From JAABUE01 sp034431895 (GTDB taxonomy: Bacteria; Chloroflexota; Anaerolineae; Anaerolineales; Villigracilaceae), in contig DAOUCM010000055.1 of the NCBI GenBank assembly GCA_034431895.1, forward strand, positions 1-23,515: a DNA stretch of 23,515 nt, in the 5' to 3' direction. A model generated the notes under the pieces. That model was not told where the DNA came from. It saw only the letters and a program-made list of their open reading frames with translations, and searched no databases. This document shows, one piece after another, positions 6,816 to 14,617 of this stretch (its first letter is position 1; every line of letters starts with the position of its first letter). Both the position numbers and the translations under genes were made by a program.

Positions 6816-7771
6816 GCCAGTCCCAATTTCTCGCGGAAGTAGGGTATGGTGTGGCGGATACCTTCTTCCAGGCTGTATTTCGGTTCCCAACCCAGGATGC
6901 GGCGCGCGCGGGTGATGTCGGGTTGACGGCGCTGGGGATCGCGGGCAGAGCGCTCGCCCGGCAGGTAGATGATACCGGCCTGATTGCCCGTAATGCGGTT
7001 GATGGCTTCAGCAAATTCCAGGATGGTCATCTCATGGGGGTTGCCGATATTGACAGGCATGTGTTCGTCGGAATGCAGCAGACGGACGACACCCTCGATA
7101 AGGTCATCTACATAACAGAAACTGCGCGTTTGACTGCCATCGCCGTAGACCGTCAGAGGCTGGCCTAGCAGAGCCTGTTTGAGGAAGTTGGGCAAAGCGC
7201 GCCCGTCTTCCAGGTCCATGCGCGGGCCATAGGTGTTGAAGATACGCACGATGCGCGTGTCCACACGATGGACGCGATGATAGGCCAGAGTCAACGCTTC
7301 GGCAAAACGTTTGGCTTCATCGTACACGGCGCGTTCACCGGCCGGATCTACATTACCGGCGTACTCTTCGGTCTGCGGATGAACGAGGGGATCGCCATAA
7401 ATTTCGCTGGTGGAGGCCAACAGATACTTGGCCTGGTGGGCTTTGGCAACGCCCAACGTGTTGTGGGTGCCAAGCGCGCCGGCTTTCATGGTCTGAATGG
7501 GCAAGTTGAAGTATCCCACCGGCGATTTAGGGTTGGGACTGGCCGGCGATGCAAAGTGCAGCACGGCATCCACTTTGCCAGGCACATAGATATAATTGGA
7601 AACATCGTGCTTGTAAAACCGAAAGCGTTCGTTGCCTGCCAGGTGAGCAATATTGCCTGGATTGCCCGTAATGAAGTTGTCCAGGCCAATGACTTCGTGT
7701 CCATCTGCCAGCAAACGATCGCACAGGTGAGAGCCCAGAAAACCAGCGGCTCCTGTAATGAGAATTCGCAT
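6812..7771 (-). CDS. NAD-dependent SDR sugar-nucleotide enzyme, UDP-glucuronate decarboxylase-like
   Basis: A 319-residue extended short-chain dehydrogenase. The NAD site is GAAGFLG (residues 7-13) with Asp31 after beta-2. The active site has TSE (121-123), Tyr150 and Lys154 in YDEAKRFAE. The stretch HFASPASP (72-79), EIYGDP (123-128) and the NVDPAGERAVYDEAKR block are those of UDP-xylose synthases (UXS), which oxidise and decarboxylate UDP-glucuronate to UDP-xylose. Closely related dTDP-glucose dehydratases and epimerases have other residues in these blocks, so I favour UXS. A minus-strand GAGGTAG (7781-7775) precedes the ATG. It overlaps the GtrA gene by four bases, which suggests a shared role in surface glycan supply. 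Confidence 0.85.
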   Translation of the reverse strand: MRILITGAAGFLGSHLCDRLLADGHEVIGLDNFITGNPGNIAHLAGNERFRFYKHDVSNYIYVPGKVDAVLHFASPASPNPKSPVGYFNLPIQTMKAGALGTHNTLGVAKAHQAKYLLASTSEIYGDPLVHPQTEEYAGNVDPAGERAVYDEAKRFAEALTLAYHRVHRVDTRIVRIFNTYGPRMDLEDGRALPNFLKQALLGQPLTVYGDGSQTRSFCYVDDLIEGVVRLLHSDEHMPVNIGNPHEMTILEFAEAINRITGNQAGIIYLPGERSARDPQRRQPDITRARRILGWEPKYSLEEGIRHTIPYFREKLGLA

Positions 7772-7816
7772 TGTCTACCTCGAAAGCCAAAGGGGGGTTC
7801 GTATTTTTTCGATCAT

Positions 7817-9424
7817 CTACTTCCAATCAATGAGGCTAATCAGTCCATCGCCCGTGACTTGAAAGGCCTGCCCGCTCCCCGAATCCACCAGCCACAAGTT
7901 GCCCTGATAGATGAGCGCCAAAAAATCGCCGCTTTGACCTTCGAGCGGCAAGGGCGCCCAGACCGGCGTTTGGGGTTCGAGGCCGGGAGCATCAGGAGGC
8001 GGGAACAAGAGACGTTGATTCGAGCCATCGCGGTCCATGACGATCACCCGGTAGCGGCTGGTCTCGCTCTGTTCGGGAAAGATGGCCTGCAAGAAAGCCA
8101 CCTGATAGGATTTTTCCTTGCCGCGCTGGCGCAAGGGCGAAGCGGATGGATAAGCAAACATGCCGGTCTGCTGAATGAGGCGCACAGCGGCTTTGTTTGC
8201 CATAGAAATGGCTATCAAATCGAAATAAGGCGATTCTTCTTCGTTGACCAACGTGGGAGGCGGCGCATGAGTGACAAGGTACAGCGTTTGGCTATCTGCG
8301 CCCCAAACCAGCCCTGGCACCCACGCCCAGTCGCTGTGCGTTTGGAGGGGAGTAATTTCGAGGAGGGGGTCGAGTTCGCCATTCTGTTGATCCACCAGCC
8401 CAACCTGGTCGGCGCGGGCATAGGTGAGCAAGCCTTCGGGCGAATAAAATAACTTCATACCCCACCAACCATATACGCCGCCGCTGTTGGCCTCCAAAAC
8501 GCGCTGAGGCGTGCCGGCCCAGCCCGGGCCAACGACCACTTTGTAGATGTCGTTGTTGGCCTGCCAGCCCGGCGCGGTGGAACGCGGTTCGACGGTGGTG
8601 TAGGCCACATTGGCCGAACTGGGCGTCCAGACCGCCGAGTGAACCACGTTCTTGACGCCTAGCGCAAAGGGCGACATGTTGGAGCGCGTCAGGCTGACGA
8701 CCCACAAACTATTGATTTCTTCGTCAGCGGCCTTTTTCGACTTGCGAGAAAAGAGCAGCCATTCGCCATTGGGCGAGATGGAGAAAATCCGCCCGTCCAG
8801 GTCGCCAAAGTTGACCAGCAGGCGGCGGTTGGCGGTGGTACCTTCCATCATCCAGGCATTGCCGGCCGCCAGGTAAGCCAATTTGCCAGGGATGATGAGC
8901 GGCGCATAGGCCGATTGCGCCCCCACCATGATAATCTCAGGCACGGCTTCTTGCAAGGTGACGGTTTTCACGATAGAGCGGCTGACTTCTACCCCATCCT
9001 CGAGCAGGATGCGATAGGTGCGTTCCTGCCGCCCGTTCGAGCCAGGCTGGATGAGCCGCCGCTCGCCTTCGGGCAGGGATTCGTTGCGGACGATTTGCTG
9101 CTCGAAGGGGATGGTCACCTGCTCGGTGGTGAACTCCTCGCGCACGCGCACCAAATGAACCTGGTCGCCTGGGCTGAGAACGGCATAAGCCGGAGGTTCG
9201 CTCCGATCCAGATCGGAAATCTGCAAACCGGCGGCTTCCAGGGCTTGCCCGGCTGTGCTGCCTTTTGCAACTTCGATTTCCCGGCTTTGCCCATCGGCAA
9301 GCACCTGCACGGTCATACGCTCGCTGTCTTGCTGGGGGGAGCGGCATCCGCTCATCGTCAAGAGCAAGGCCAATACAACGGCGAGCAAGCCAACGGGTAG
9401 AACGAGGCGAATTGGGCGTAACAT
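7817..9424 (-). CDS. Lipoprotein with ubiquitin-like (DUF348), G5 and beta-propeller domains
   Basis: A 535-residue secreted lipoprotein. The signal peptide (about 1-26) ends LLTMSGC with Cys27 as the lipid-modified residue. Residues 37-94 look like a DUF348 (YabE-type ubiquitin-like) domain. Residues about 93-168 (REEFTTEQVTIPFEQQ onward to EAVPEIIMVG) are a G5 domain, thought to bind cell-wall sugars such as N-acetylglucosamine. The remaining 360 residues are rich in SPNGEWLLFSRK- and VWTPSSANVAYTT-like units, the mark of a TolB/WD40-like beta-propeller. The protein probably sits on the cell surface in contact with the wall. The ATG at 9424 is preferred; a TTG 21 bases upstream in frame is an alternative. 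No strong Shine-Dalgarno site is seen. The gap to the upstream lipoprotein gene is 24 bases, so the two are likely one operon. Confidence 0.75.
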   Translation of the reverse strand: MLRPIRLVLPVGLLAVVLALLLTMSGCRSPQQDSERMTVQVLADGQSREIEVAKGSTAGQALEAAGLQISDLDRSEPPAYAVLSPGDQVHLVRVREEFTTEQVTIPFEQQIVRNESLPEGERRLIQPGSNGRQERTYRILLEDGVEVSRSIVKTVTLQEAVPEIIMVGAQSAYAPLIIPGKLAYLAAGNAWMMEGTTANRRLLVNFGDLDGRIFSISPNGEWLLFSRKSKKAADEEINSLWVVSLTRSNMSPFALGVKNVVHSAVWTPSSANVAYTTVEPRSTAPGWQANNDIYKVVVGPGWAGTPQRVLEANSGGVYGWWGMKLFYSPEGLLTYARADQVGLVDQQNGELDPLLEITPLQTHSDWAWVPGLVWGADSQTLYLVTHAPPPTLVNEEESPYFDLIAISMANKAAVRLIQQTGMFAYPSASPLRQRGKEKSYQVAFLQAIFPEQSETSRYRVIVMDRDGSNQRLLFPPPDAPGLEPQTPVWAPLPLEGQSGDFLALIYQGNLWLVDSGSGQAFQVTGDGLISLIDWK

Positions 9425-9448
9425 GATGACTCTGGTATAATCCAACGG

Positions 9449-10012
9449 CTATTTGATGCGTCCCGTCAACGTCATGACCCCATCCGCAATCGCAATGCTT
9501 TCCAGGCGGAAGCCGGTCGCCACCGGGCCAAGCGAGCCGGTGTAGGCCTCGGTGAGGAGAGCCGTAAGACTTTGTTTCAGCCCTTCGGGAGCCGGAAACG
9601 GTCCAAAATCAGCCGAGGCGATTTCGATGCTGGGCTTTCCCCCTTCGTCCACGCTGACGTTCAGGACGATAAGCACATTGGCGTTGAAATAGCCGCGGTA
9701 CGCCCGTCCGTAAATGCGCATCTGACCCTCGCGCAGGTACACTTGCGGGTCGGTGAAGAACGGGTCTTTTTGAGAAACCGTTTCGAGCGCCAAAATGGAG
9801 GTCAGTTGTTCCTCGGTCATTTCCAGCGTCACCGTTCCGCTCTGGGCGCCGGCGAGGAAAGCCTGTTCGAACTGCGCCTTCAGGTCGGTCACTGCTTCAG
9901 CCGAAATGGGAATGCGTTCTTGAGGATAATCTGGCCCGCCGACGAAAATGGAGCAAGCCAGCGTAGACAAGAGCAACACGGATAAAAGTGCAAGGAGACG
10001 GTGTGATTTCAT
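9449..10012 (-). CDS. Small secreted lipoprotein of unknown function
   Basis: A 187-residue protein with a signal peptide MKSHRLLALLSVLLLSTLAC and lipobox Cys20. The mature part has TEEQLTSILALE at about 91-102, then a beta-rich section (QVYLREGQMRIYGRAYRG, VLIVLNVSVDEG, PSIEIASADFGPFPAPEGL). It ends in GFRLESIAIADGVMTLTGRIK. This pattern (one helix that touches ligand, long antiparallel strands) is reminiscent of the DUF2140/YpmS and DUF2993/LmeA lipid-binding proteins, but the match is by appearance only. The ATG at 10012 is chosen because it begins the signal peptide. An open frame continues upstream into scpB on the other strand and is not real. Confidence 0.7.
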   Translation of the reverse strand: MKSHRLLALLSVLLLSTLACSIFVGGPDYPQERIPISAEAVTDLKAQFEQAFLAGAQSGTVTLEMTEEQLTSILALETVSQKDPFFTDPQVYLREGQMRIYGRAYRGYFNANVLIVLNVSVDEGGKPSIEIASADFGPFPAPEGLKQSLTALLTEAYTGSLGPVATGFRLESIAIADGVMTLTGRIK

Positions 10013-10060
10013 ATCATTTTGGGTTGCGGGATGAATTCCGCGTAACGGATTTATTATAGC
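10013..10060. promoter_or_regulatory. Short divergent promoter region between lipoprotein operon and scpB
   Basis: Only 48 bases separate the divergent starts. TTATTATA (10051-10058) holds TATTAT on the plus strand (10052-10057) and TATAAT on the minus strand (10058-10053). The minus-strand box would start transcription about 30-35 bases before the lipoprotein ATG. The plus-strand box ends three bases before the scpB ATG, too close for a leader. No good -35 box is visible for either. Confidence 0.35.
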
Positions 10061-10621
10061 ATGAGCGACTTTCAAAATCAGACAGAATTGCCTCTGGCAG
10101 CGCAGGTCGAAGCCTTGCTGTTCGTGGCGGCAGAACCGGTGACAAGCGGCCAATTGGCGGCTGCTTTGGGGACGTCTGTCTCCGAGGTGGAAAACGCTTT
10201 GGAGGAACTGGACGCTTCGCTCCGCACCCGCGGCCTGCGTCTACAACGCTTCAGCGGACGCCTGCAACTGACGACTGCTCCGCAAGCGGCCGAGGCCATC
10301 GAGCGCTTCCTGGGTCTGGAGGCCACCAGTCATTTGAGCCGCGCCGCCCTGGAGACGCTGGCGATTATCGCTTATCAGCAACCGGTCACCCGTCCGCAAG
10401 TGGATGCGGTGCGCGGCGTCAACAGCGACGGCGTGATGAAAAGTCTGCTGAGCAAAGGCTTGATTCAAGAGAGCGGGCGCGCAGAAGGGCCGGGGCGTCC
10501 CATCCTATATAGCACGACGACAACATTCTTACAGCATTTTGGCTTGAATTCGCTGGCCGAGTTGCCTCCCTTGCACCTGGCAGAGCAAACCGAACAAGAT
10601 GTTGGTGTTTTGAAGAGTTAA
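10061..10621 (+). CDS. scpB: Segregation and condensation protein B
   Basis: A 186-residue protein. It has two winged-helix domains: AQVEALLFVAAEPVTSGQLA (about 14-33) at the start of the first, and LSRAALETLAIIAYQQPVTR-PQVDAVRGVNSDGVMKSLLSKGLI (about 92-136) in the second, followed by the G-R-x-x-GPGRPILYSTT hairpin. These are the clear ScpB signatures. ScpB dimers bind ScpA and the Smc ATPase to form condensin, which organises the chromosome. ScpA usually sits next to ScpB but is not in this window. The stop is one base before the next gene, so scpB and the pseudouridine synthase are one transcript, a common pairing. Confidence 0.92.
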   Translation: MSDFQNQTELPLAAQVEALLFVAAEPVTSGQLAAALGTSVSEVENALEELDASLRTRGLRLQRFSGRLQLTTAPQAAEAIERFLGLEATSHLSRAALETLAIIAYQQPVTRPQVDAVRGVNSDGVMKSLLSKGLIQESGRAEGPGRPILYSTTTTFLQHFGLNSLAELPPLHLAEQTEQDVGVLKS

Positions 10622-10622
10622 G

Positions 10623-11354
10623 ATGGCGGAAGAACGGTTGCAAAAAATTCTGGCGCAAGCGGGATATGGATCGCGGCGCGCTTGCGAGCAAATGATCGAA
10701 GCCGGGCGCGTGCGCGTCAACGGCCGAACAGCCCAATTGGGACAGAAGGCAGACGCAGCCAAAGACACGATCGCTGTGGATGGCATACCCATCCCAGCGG
10801 TCGCTCAGTTCACGTACATTGCCCTGCACAAGCCGCGTTATGTTTTATCTACCGTAGAGGCCGAGCCTGGCGATACCCGCCAAACGGTCCATGACCTGGT
10901 AGACTTGCCAGAGCGGCTGTATCCGGTCGGACGTTTGGATTTCGACAGCGAGGGGTTGATTTTGATGACCAACGACGGCGATCTGGCAAACCGCTTGACC
11001 CATCCACGGTATGGACACGAAAAGGAATACCGGGTGTTGTTGGCGCGCCGGCCCAACGAGACGCTTCTGGAAACCTGGCGGCGCGGTGTGGTGCTAAAAG
11101 ATGGTTATCGGACGGCGCCGGCGCAAGTGCGCTTCGAGGCTGTTTCTGGCAAGGGAGCCTGGATTCGGATTATTATGAGGGAAGGGCGCAAGCGGCAAAT
11201 CCGCGAAATCGGCTCTCTTTTGGGCTTGCCGGTGGTGCGCGTGGTGCGCATTCGTATTGGAAGTCTACGATTGGGAAACTTGAAACCTCGCCAATGGCGG
11301 TATCTCACACGCGAGGAGGTTGCCAGTTTGAAGTCTTTGGTTGCGGAGCAGTGA
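10623..11354 (+). CDS. 23S rRNA pseudouridine synthase, RluB/RsuA family
   Basis: A 243-residue protein. Residues about 3-48 are an S4 RNA-binding domain (RLQKILAQAGYGSRRACEQM, then GRVRVNGR). The catalytic domain carries PVGRLDFDSEGLILMTNDGD (about 101-120) with Asp106 as the catalytic nucleophile. KEYRVLL and REGRKRQIREIGSLLGLPV follow, as in RluB, RluE, RluF and RsuA. The enzyme converts a uridine in rRNA to pseudouridine. An RluB-type target (the 23S peptidyl-transferase region) is most likely because of the scpB-rluB order, but the exact site cannot be proven. Spacing after scpB is one base. Confidence 0.9.
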   Translation: MAEERLQKILAQAGYGSRRACEQMIEAGRVRVNGRTAQLGQKADAAKDTIAVDGIPIPAVAQFTYIALHKPRYVLSTVEAEPGDTRQTVHDLVDLPERLYPVGRLDFDSEGLILMTNDGDLANRLTHPRYGHEKEYRVLLARRPNETLLETWRRGVVLKDGYRTAPAQVRFEAVSGKGAWIRIIMREGRKRQIREIGSLLGLPVVRVVRIRIGSLRLGNLKPRQWRYLTREEVASLKSLVAEQ

Positions 11355-11362
11355 AAATCGAA

Positions 11363-11391
11363 CGTCCCGAAGTTCGCCAACCCTCGGGACG
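11363..11391. terminator. Hairpin between convergent genes, possible bidirectional terminator
   Basis: CGTCCCGA (11363-11370) and TCGGGACG (11384-11391) form a perfect 8-bp stem around a 13-base loop, 8 bases after the pseudouridine synthase stop. On the minus strand it is followed by TTCGATTTTC, a partial T-run. On the plus strand the following bases are TATTGCATT. It lies between convergent genes, so it may terminate both. Confidence 0.55.
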
Positions 11392-11440
11392 TATTGCATT
11401 AAGGGGAAATAGAGCAGGCCAGTTGCCTGACCTGAAAAAC

Positions 11441-12082
11441 TCAAACTTCGCGGATGTCCCAAATTTCCCTGGCGATGTCGGCGAGGGCCTGTTTGACCGC
11501 ATCTGGTTTCATGCCTTCTACTTTCATCGTCACCAGGCGAGTGGAAGGATCTTCGCCGGCAAACTGCCCAAAAGCCACAAAGTTGCCGCCTCCCTTGGCA
11601 ATGGCTTGGGTCATTTTTGCTAATTGACCGGGTTTTTCTTCGATGAGAGCGGTCACGCGCACACCCTTCTCGCGCGCACCCATCAATTCGAGGAAAATCT
11701 TGAACAAATCGGTCTCGGTGATGATACCCACCACATGGTCATCGCGCATGACAGGCAAGCCGCCGATTTTGTTATCGGCCATGATGCGGGCCGCCTCTTC
11801 GATGGGGGTATCTTCTTTAACCGTCAGCACTTTCTTGGTCATGACTTCTGAGACGGTAATCTTGCTCATCAAGTAGTTCATTTCCCAAATGCTGAGGCTT
11901 GTCGCAGGAGAAGGAGAGGCGTTCAACAGATCCTTGTCCGAAACGATACCGACCAACTTGCCGTCCTTGATCACCGGAGCGCGGCGAATGCGTTCACGCT
12001 TGAACAAGTTCAATGCATCATGCACCGGCATATCAGGAGCAATGGAAATGATAGGGTGAGACATTCTTTCGCCAACTAACAT
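11441..12082 (-). CDS. CBS-CBS-ACT domain protein
   Basis: A 213-residue cytosolic protein. CBS domain 1 is at about 6-54 (ERMSHPIISIAPDMPVHDAL ... RRAPVIKDGKLVGIVSDKDL), CBS domain 2 at about 79-128 (MTKKVLTV ... GGLPVMRDDHVVGIITETDL) and an ACT-like domain at about 140-212 (GVRVTALIEEKPGQLAKMTQ). CBS pairs bind adenine nucleotides and ACT domains bind amino acids, so the protein is a likely ligand sensor. The effect is unknown. GGAGGT on the minus strand (12093-12088) sits 5 bases before the ATG at 12082. An upstream in-frame start at 12121 has no ribosome site. It follows the liv genes by 87 bases on the same strand and may be read from them or from its own promoter near 12174. Confidence 0.82.
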   Translation of the reverse strand: MLVGERMSHPIISIAPDMPVHDALNLFKRERIRRAPVIKDGKLVGIVSDKDLLNASPSPATSLSIWEMNYLMSKITVSEVMTKKVLTVKEDTPIEEAARIMADNKIGGLPVMRDDHVVGIITETDLFKIFLELMGAREKGVRVTALIEEKPGQLAKMTQAIAKGGGNFVAFGQFAGEDPSTRLVTMKVEGMKPDAVKQALADIAREIWDIREV

Positions 12083-12130
12083 GAGAGACCTCCAATTTTG
12101 GGTACAGAAGGAAATTGCCACGTTTCTCGG

Positions 12131-12149
12131 TATCTACAGGCTGTAGATA
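12131..12149. promoter_or_regulatory. Perfect 19-bp palindrome in the leader of the CBS-ACT gene
   Basis: TATCTACAG (12131-12139) and CTGTAGATA (12141-12149) are perfect inverted repeats around one base. On the minus strand it lies about 20 bases downstream of a TATAAT box (12174-12169), whose -35 partner is weak. A short symmetrical site of this kind fits a dimeric regulator better than an RNA hairpin, because the loop would be too small. Confidence 0.45.
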
Positions 12150-12169
12150 AGCGCAGCCAACCATTGTAA

Positions 12170-12880
12170 TTATAAACCGAGATAAGCCTCTCGTACATGT
12201 TGATCTTTGATGAGATGGCGGGCCGGGCCTTGCAACTCCACCTTCCCCTCGGCCAGCACATACCCATAATCGCTGACTGCCAGCGCCATCTGGACGTTTT
12301 GTTCGACGAGCAGAATGGTGATGCCCAACTCGCGCAGTTGCTTTAGACTCTCGAACAATTGCAGCACCAGCACAGGCGCTAACCCCAGCGACAACTCATC
12401 TATCATCAATACCACAGGGTCGGCCATAATGCCGCGTCCCACCGCCAACATTTGTTGCTCCCCGCCGCTGAGCGTGCCGGCCTTTTGCGCCTGCCGTTCC
12501 TTGAGACGGGGGAACATCTCGTATACCCGTTCCAGATTGTGCTTCAGTTTCGGCCTGGCGCGTTTGTTAGAGGCGCCCATTTCTAGGTTTTCATAGACGC
12601 TCATCTCTGTAAAGAGTTGGCGGCCTTCTGGAACCATCACGAGACCCATTTCTGCTTTGGTATAAGCAGGCAAGTGAGTGACGTCTTTGCCTTGAAAAGT
12701 AACCGAGCCTTGCCACGGACGCAACAATCCCATCAAAGAGCGCAACAAGGTGGTTTTACCCACGCCGTTACCACCCACCAGGCAAGTCAATTGGCCCTCC
12801 GCCAATTCCAGGCTCGCCCCCCACAAAATTTGCACTTCTCCATAACCAGAGACCAGGTCTTTGATTTCCAAGAGCGCCAT
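12170..12880 (-). CDS. livF: Branched-chain amino-acid ABC transporter ATP-binding protein
   Basis: A 236-residue ABC ATPase, last gene of the liv cluster. Walker A is GGNGVGKT (36-43), the ABC signature LSGGEQQ (137-143), Walker B VVLMID (156-161) followed by the catalytic Glu162. The block GLVMVPEGRQLFTEMSVYENLEMGA is typical of LivF. It powers import together with LivG. The start at 12880 is one base after the livG stop, so translation is coupled. The substrate class (Leu/Ile/Val or a related solute such as urea or short amides) is set by LivK and cannot be told here. Confidence 0.93.
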   Translation of the reverse strand: MALLEIKDLVSGYGEVQILWGASLELAEGQLTCLVGGNGVGKTTLLRSLMGLLRPWQGSVTFQGKDVTHLPAYTKAEMGLVMVPEGRQLFTEMSVYENLEMGASNKRARPKLKHNLERVYEMFPRLKERQAQKAGTLSGGEQQMLAVGRGIMADPVVLMIDELSLGLAPVLVLQLFESLKQLRELGITILLVEQNVQMALAVSDYGYVLAEGKVELQGPARHLIKDQHVREAYLGL

Positions 12881-12881
12881 G

Positions 12882-13634
12882 TCAATTCTCCTGCAAGAGT
12901 CTTTCGGCCAACCTGGGATCGCCTAGATAAGCCTCGATGACTTTTTCGTCTTTCGAGATTTCCGCCGGTGTGCCTTCGGCGATTTGCTGCCCATAATCCA
13001 GCACAATCACGCGGTCAGAAACGTTCATCACCGCTTTCATCACATGTTCAATCATGATAATGGTGATGCCCTGCTCGCGAATTTTCAGGATGGTCTCTAC
13101 CATATTGCTGATTTCAGAGGGATTGAGGCCAGCCAGCACCTCATCGAGCAGCAGAAGATAGGGATGGGCTGCCAAAGCGCGTGCCATCTCCAGCCGCTTC
13201 TTTTGTGCAACGTTCAAACTGCCGGCGAGTTGGTCGGGTTTGACGGTTAACCCAACGAATTGCAGGATTTCCGCCGCAATGTCAGCGGCGCGACCCAGCG
13301 GCTGATTTTCGCGCCCAAAGCAAGCACCCACCATCACGTTTTCATGAACCGTCAATTCGTTCAAGGGACGCACGATTTGATGTGTGCGAGCCATACCCAT
13401 TTTAGCCAGTTCATACGGTTTTTTGCCGGTAATGTCCTGCTCGCGAAACAGGATGCGGCCTTCTTCCGGGCTATACACGCCATTGATCACGTTGAAGAGC
13501 GTAGTCTTGCCTGCGCCATTTGGACCAATCAACCCCAGAATTTGTCCGGCAGGCAGGTCGAAAGTGACTTGCGTCAGCGCTTGCAAACCGCCAAACCGTT
13601 TGGTCACACCCTGGACTTGTAGAAGAATGCTCAT
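12882..13634 (-). CDS. livG: Branched-chain amino-acid ABC transporter ATP-binding protein
   Basis: A 250-residue ABC ATPase. Walker A is GPNGAGKT (37-44) and Walker B YLLLLD (159-164), followed by Glu165, with LAGLNPSE next as in LivG. The ABC signature region reads LNVAQKK (140-146) in place of LSGGQ, a variant known in one LivG subgroup (LTVAxxKRLEVARAL-like). The MARTHQIVRPLNELTVHENVMVGA stretch is also LivG-like. The ATG at 13634 overlaps the livM stop in ATGA. Longer open frames upstream are shadows of livM. Confidence 0.93.
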   Translation of the reverse strand: MSILLQVQGVTKRFGGLQALTQVTFDLPAGQILGLIGPNGAGKTTLFNVINGVYSPEEGRILFREQDITGKKPYELAKMGMARTHQIVRPLNELTVHENVMVGACFGRENQPLGRAADIAAEILQFVGLTVKPDQLAGSLNVAQKKRLEMARALAAHPYLLLLDEVLAGLNPSEISNMVETILKIREQGITIIMIEHVMKAVMNVSDRVIVLDYGQQIAEGTPAEISKDEKVIEAYLGDPRLAERLLQEN

Positions 13635-14617
13635 ACCAAATACCTCCGCAGGCGCGCAAAACGCTGGCGCAGCCAGCCAACCAAACCGGCCGGAATGAAC
13701 AGGATGATGAGCAGCATCAACCCGCCCGCAATGACCAGTTGGAAATCTTTGAGAGGCAGCGCGCCAATCTTGACATCGCTGGTGAGCAGAATGCCGCGCA
13801 GACGTTGATAGCCAAGCGCGCCAATGACGGGTCCCATGACCGTGCCTTGCCCGCCAAGCATCATCATCACCAGCGTTTCGATGGAAAAGTGCAAACGGAA
13901 GGCGTCGCCCGGTTCCACGTTGCCGTTCTTGAAGAAGAACAACACCCCCAACATGCCCGGCAGGAAAGCCGAAAGAACGTAAGCCAATGTCTTGGCAGAG
14001 GGCGCGACCACGCCCACCACTTCGGCAGCGTCCTCGTCCTCCCGAATGGCCATCAATCCCAACCCAAATTTGCTGCTTTTGAGAAAGTAACTGAAGACCA
14101 CCGAAAAGACCGCGATACCCACCACAGCATAGTAAGTCATCCACAGCGCCTGCGCTGCGCCGCCATACGGCTTGTACACGCTGAATTGTAATTCGATGCC
14201 GGTCGGCCCGCCAAATGGATCGAAGTTCGAGACAAAAGTACGCATAGCCTCGTTGATGCCGATGGTTGCCAACGCAAAGTACGCGCCGCGCAAACGCAAA
14301 ATGGCTTTGCCGAGCAAGAAGGCCAACACCGCAGCGATGGCGCCGCCTCCCAAGACTGCCAGCGGTAAAGGCGTGTCCCATTGGTCTATCAAGTACATCC
14401 CAAAATATCCCCCCAAGCCATAGAAGACCACATGTCCAAACGAGACATAGCCCGTGTAACCGGTGATAATGTTCAAACTGCTGGCCATACTGATGGCCAG
14501 CAACACAGTGAAGCCGATCTCGCGCGCAGCCGCATCTTTGGAGAAGACCGGCGCCAGCCCCATGCCAAGCACGAACAAGAAAACCAACCCAAAGCCAGGG
14601 TTAAGCCAGCGTTTCAT
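13631..14617 (-). CDS. livM: Branched-chain amino-acid ABC transporter permease
   Basis: A 328-residue inner-membrane permease with about 8-9 helices. The LivM marks are SLNIITGYTGYVSFGHVVFYGLGGY (about 47-71), the LRGAYFALATIGINEAMRT segment (about 109-127), the GLMAIREDEDAAEVVGV cytoplasmic coupling helix (EAA-like loop) and MMLGGQGTVMGPVIGA. It forms the channel with LivH. Start overlaps the livH stop (ATGA at 14617-14614), and GGAGGC inside the end of livH is its ribosome site. Confidence 0.93.
   Translation of the reverse strand: MKRWLNPGFGLVFLFVLGMGLAPVFSKDAAAREIGFTVLLAISMASSLNIITGYTGYVSFGHVVFYGLGGYFGMYLIDQWDTPLPLAVLGGGAIAAVLAFLLGKAILRLRGAYFALATIGINEAMRTFVSNFDPFGGPTGIELQFSVYKPYGGAAQALWMTYYAVVGIAVFSVVFSYFLKSSKFGLGLMAIREDEDAAEVVGVVAPSAKTLAYVLSAFLPGMLGVLFFFKNGNVEPGDAFRLHFSIETLVMMMLGGQGTVMGPVIGALGYQRLRGILLTSDVKIGALPLKDFQLVIAGGLMLLIILFIPAGLVGWLRQRFARLRRYLV

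Noticed and set aside
7268..8452. A 394-codon plus-strand frame
   Set aside because: It is antisense to the UXS-like and G5-lipoprotein genes, which have clear domains, signal peptide and conserved motifs on the minus strand.
12882..14381. A 499-codon reading for LivG with a long N-terminal extension
   Set aside because: The extension is out of frame inside livM and has no recognisable domain; the ATGA overlap at 13634-13631 gives a normal-length LivG.
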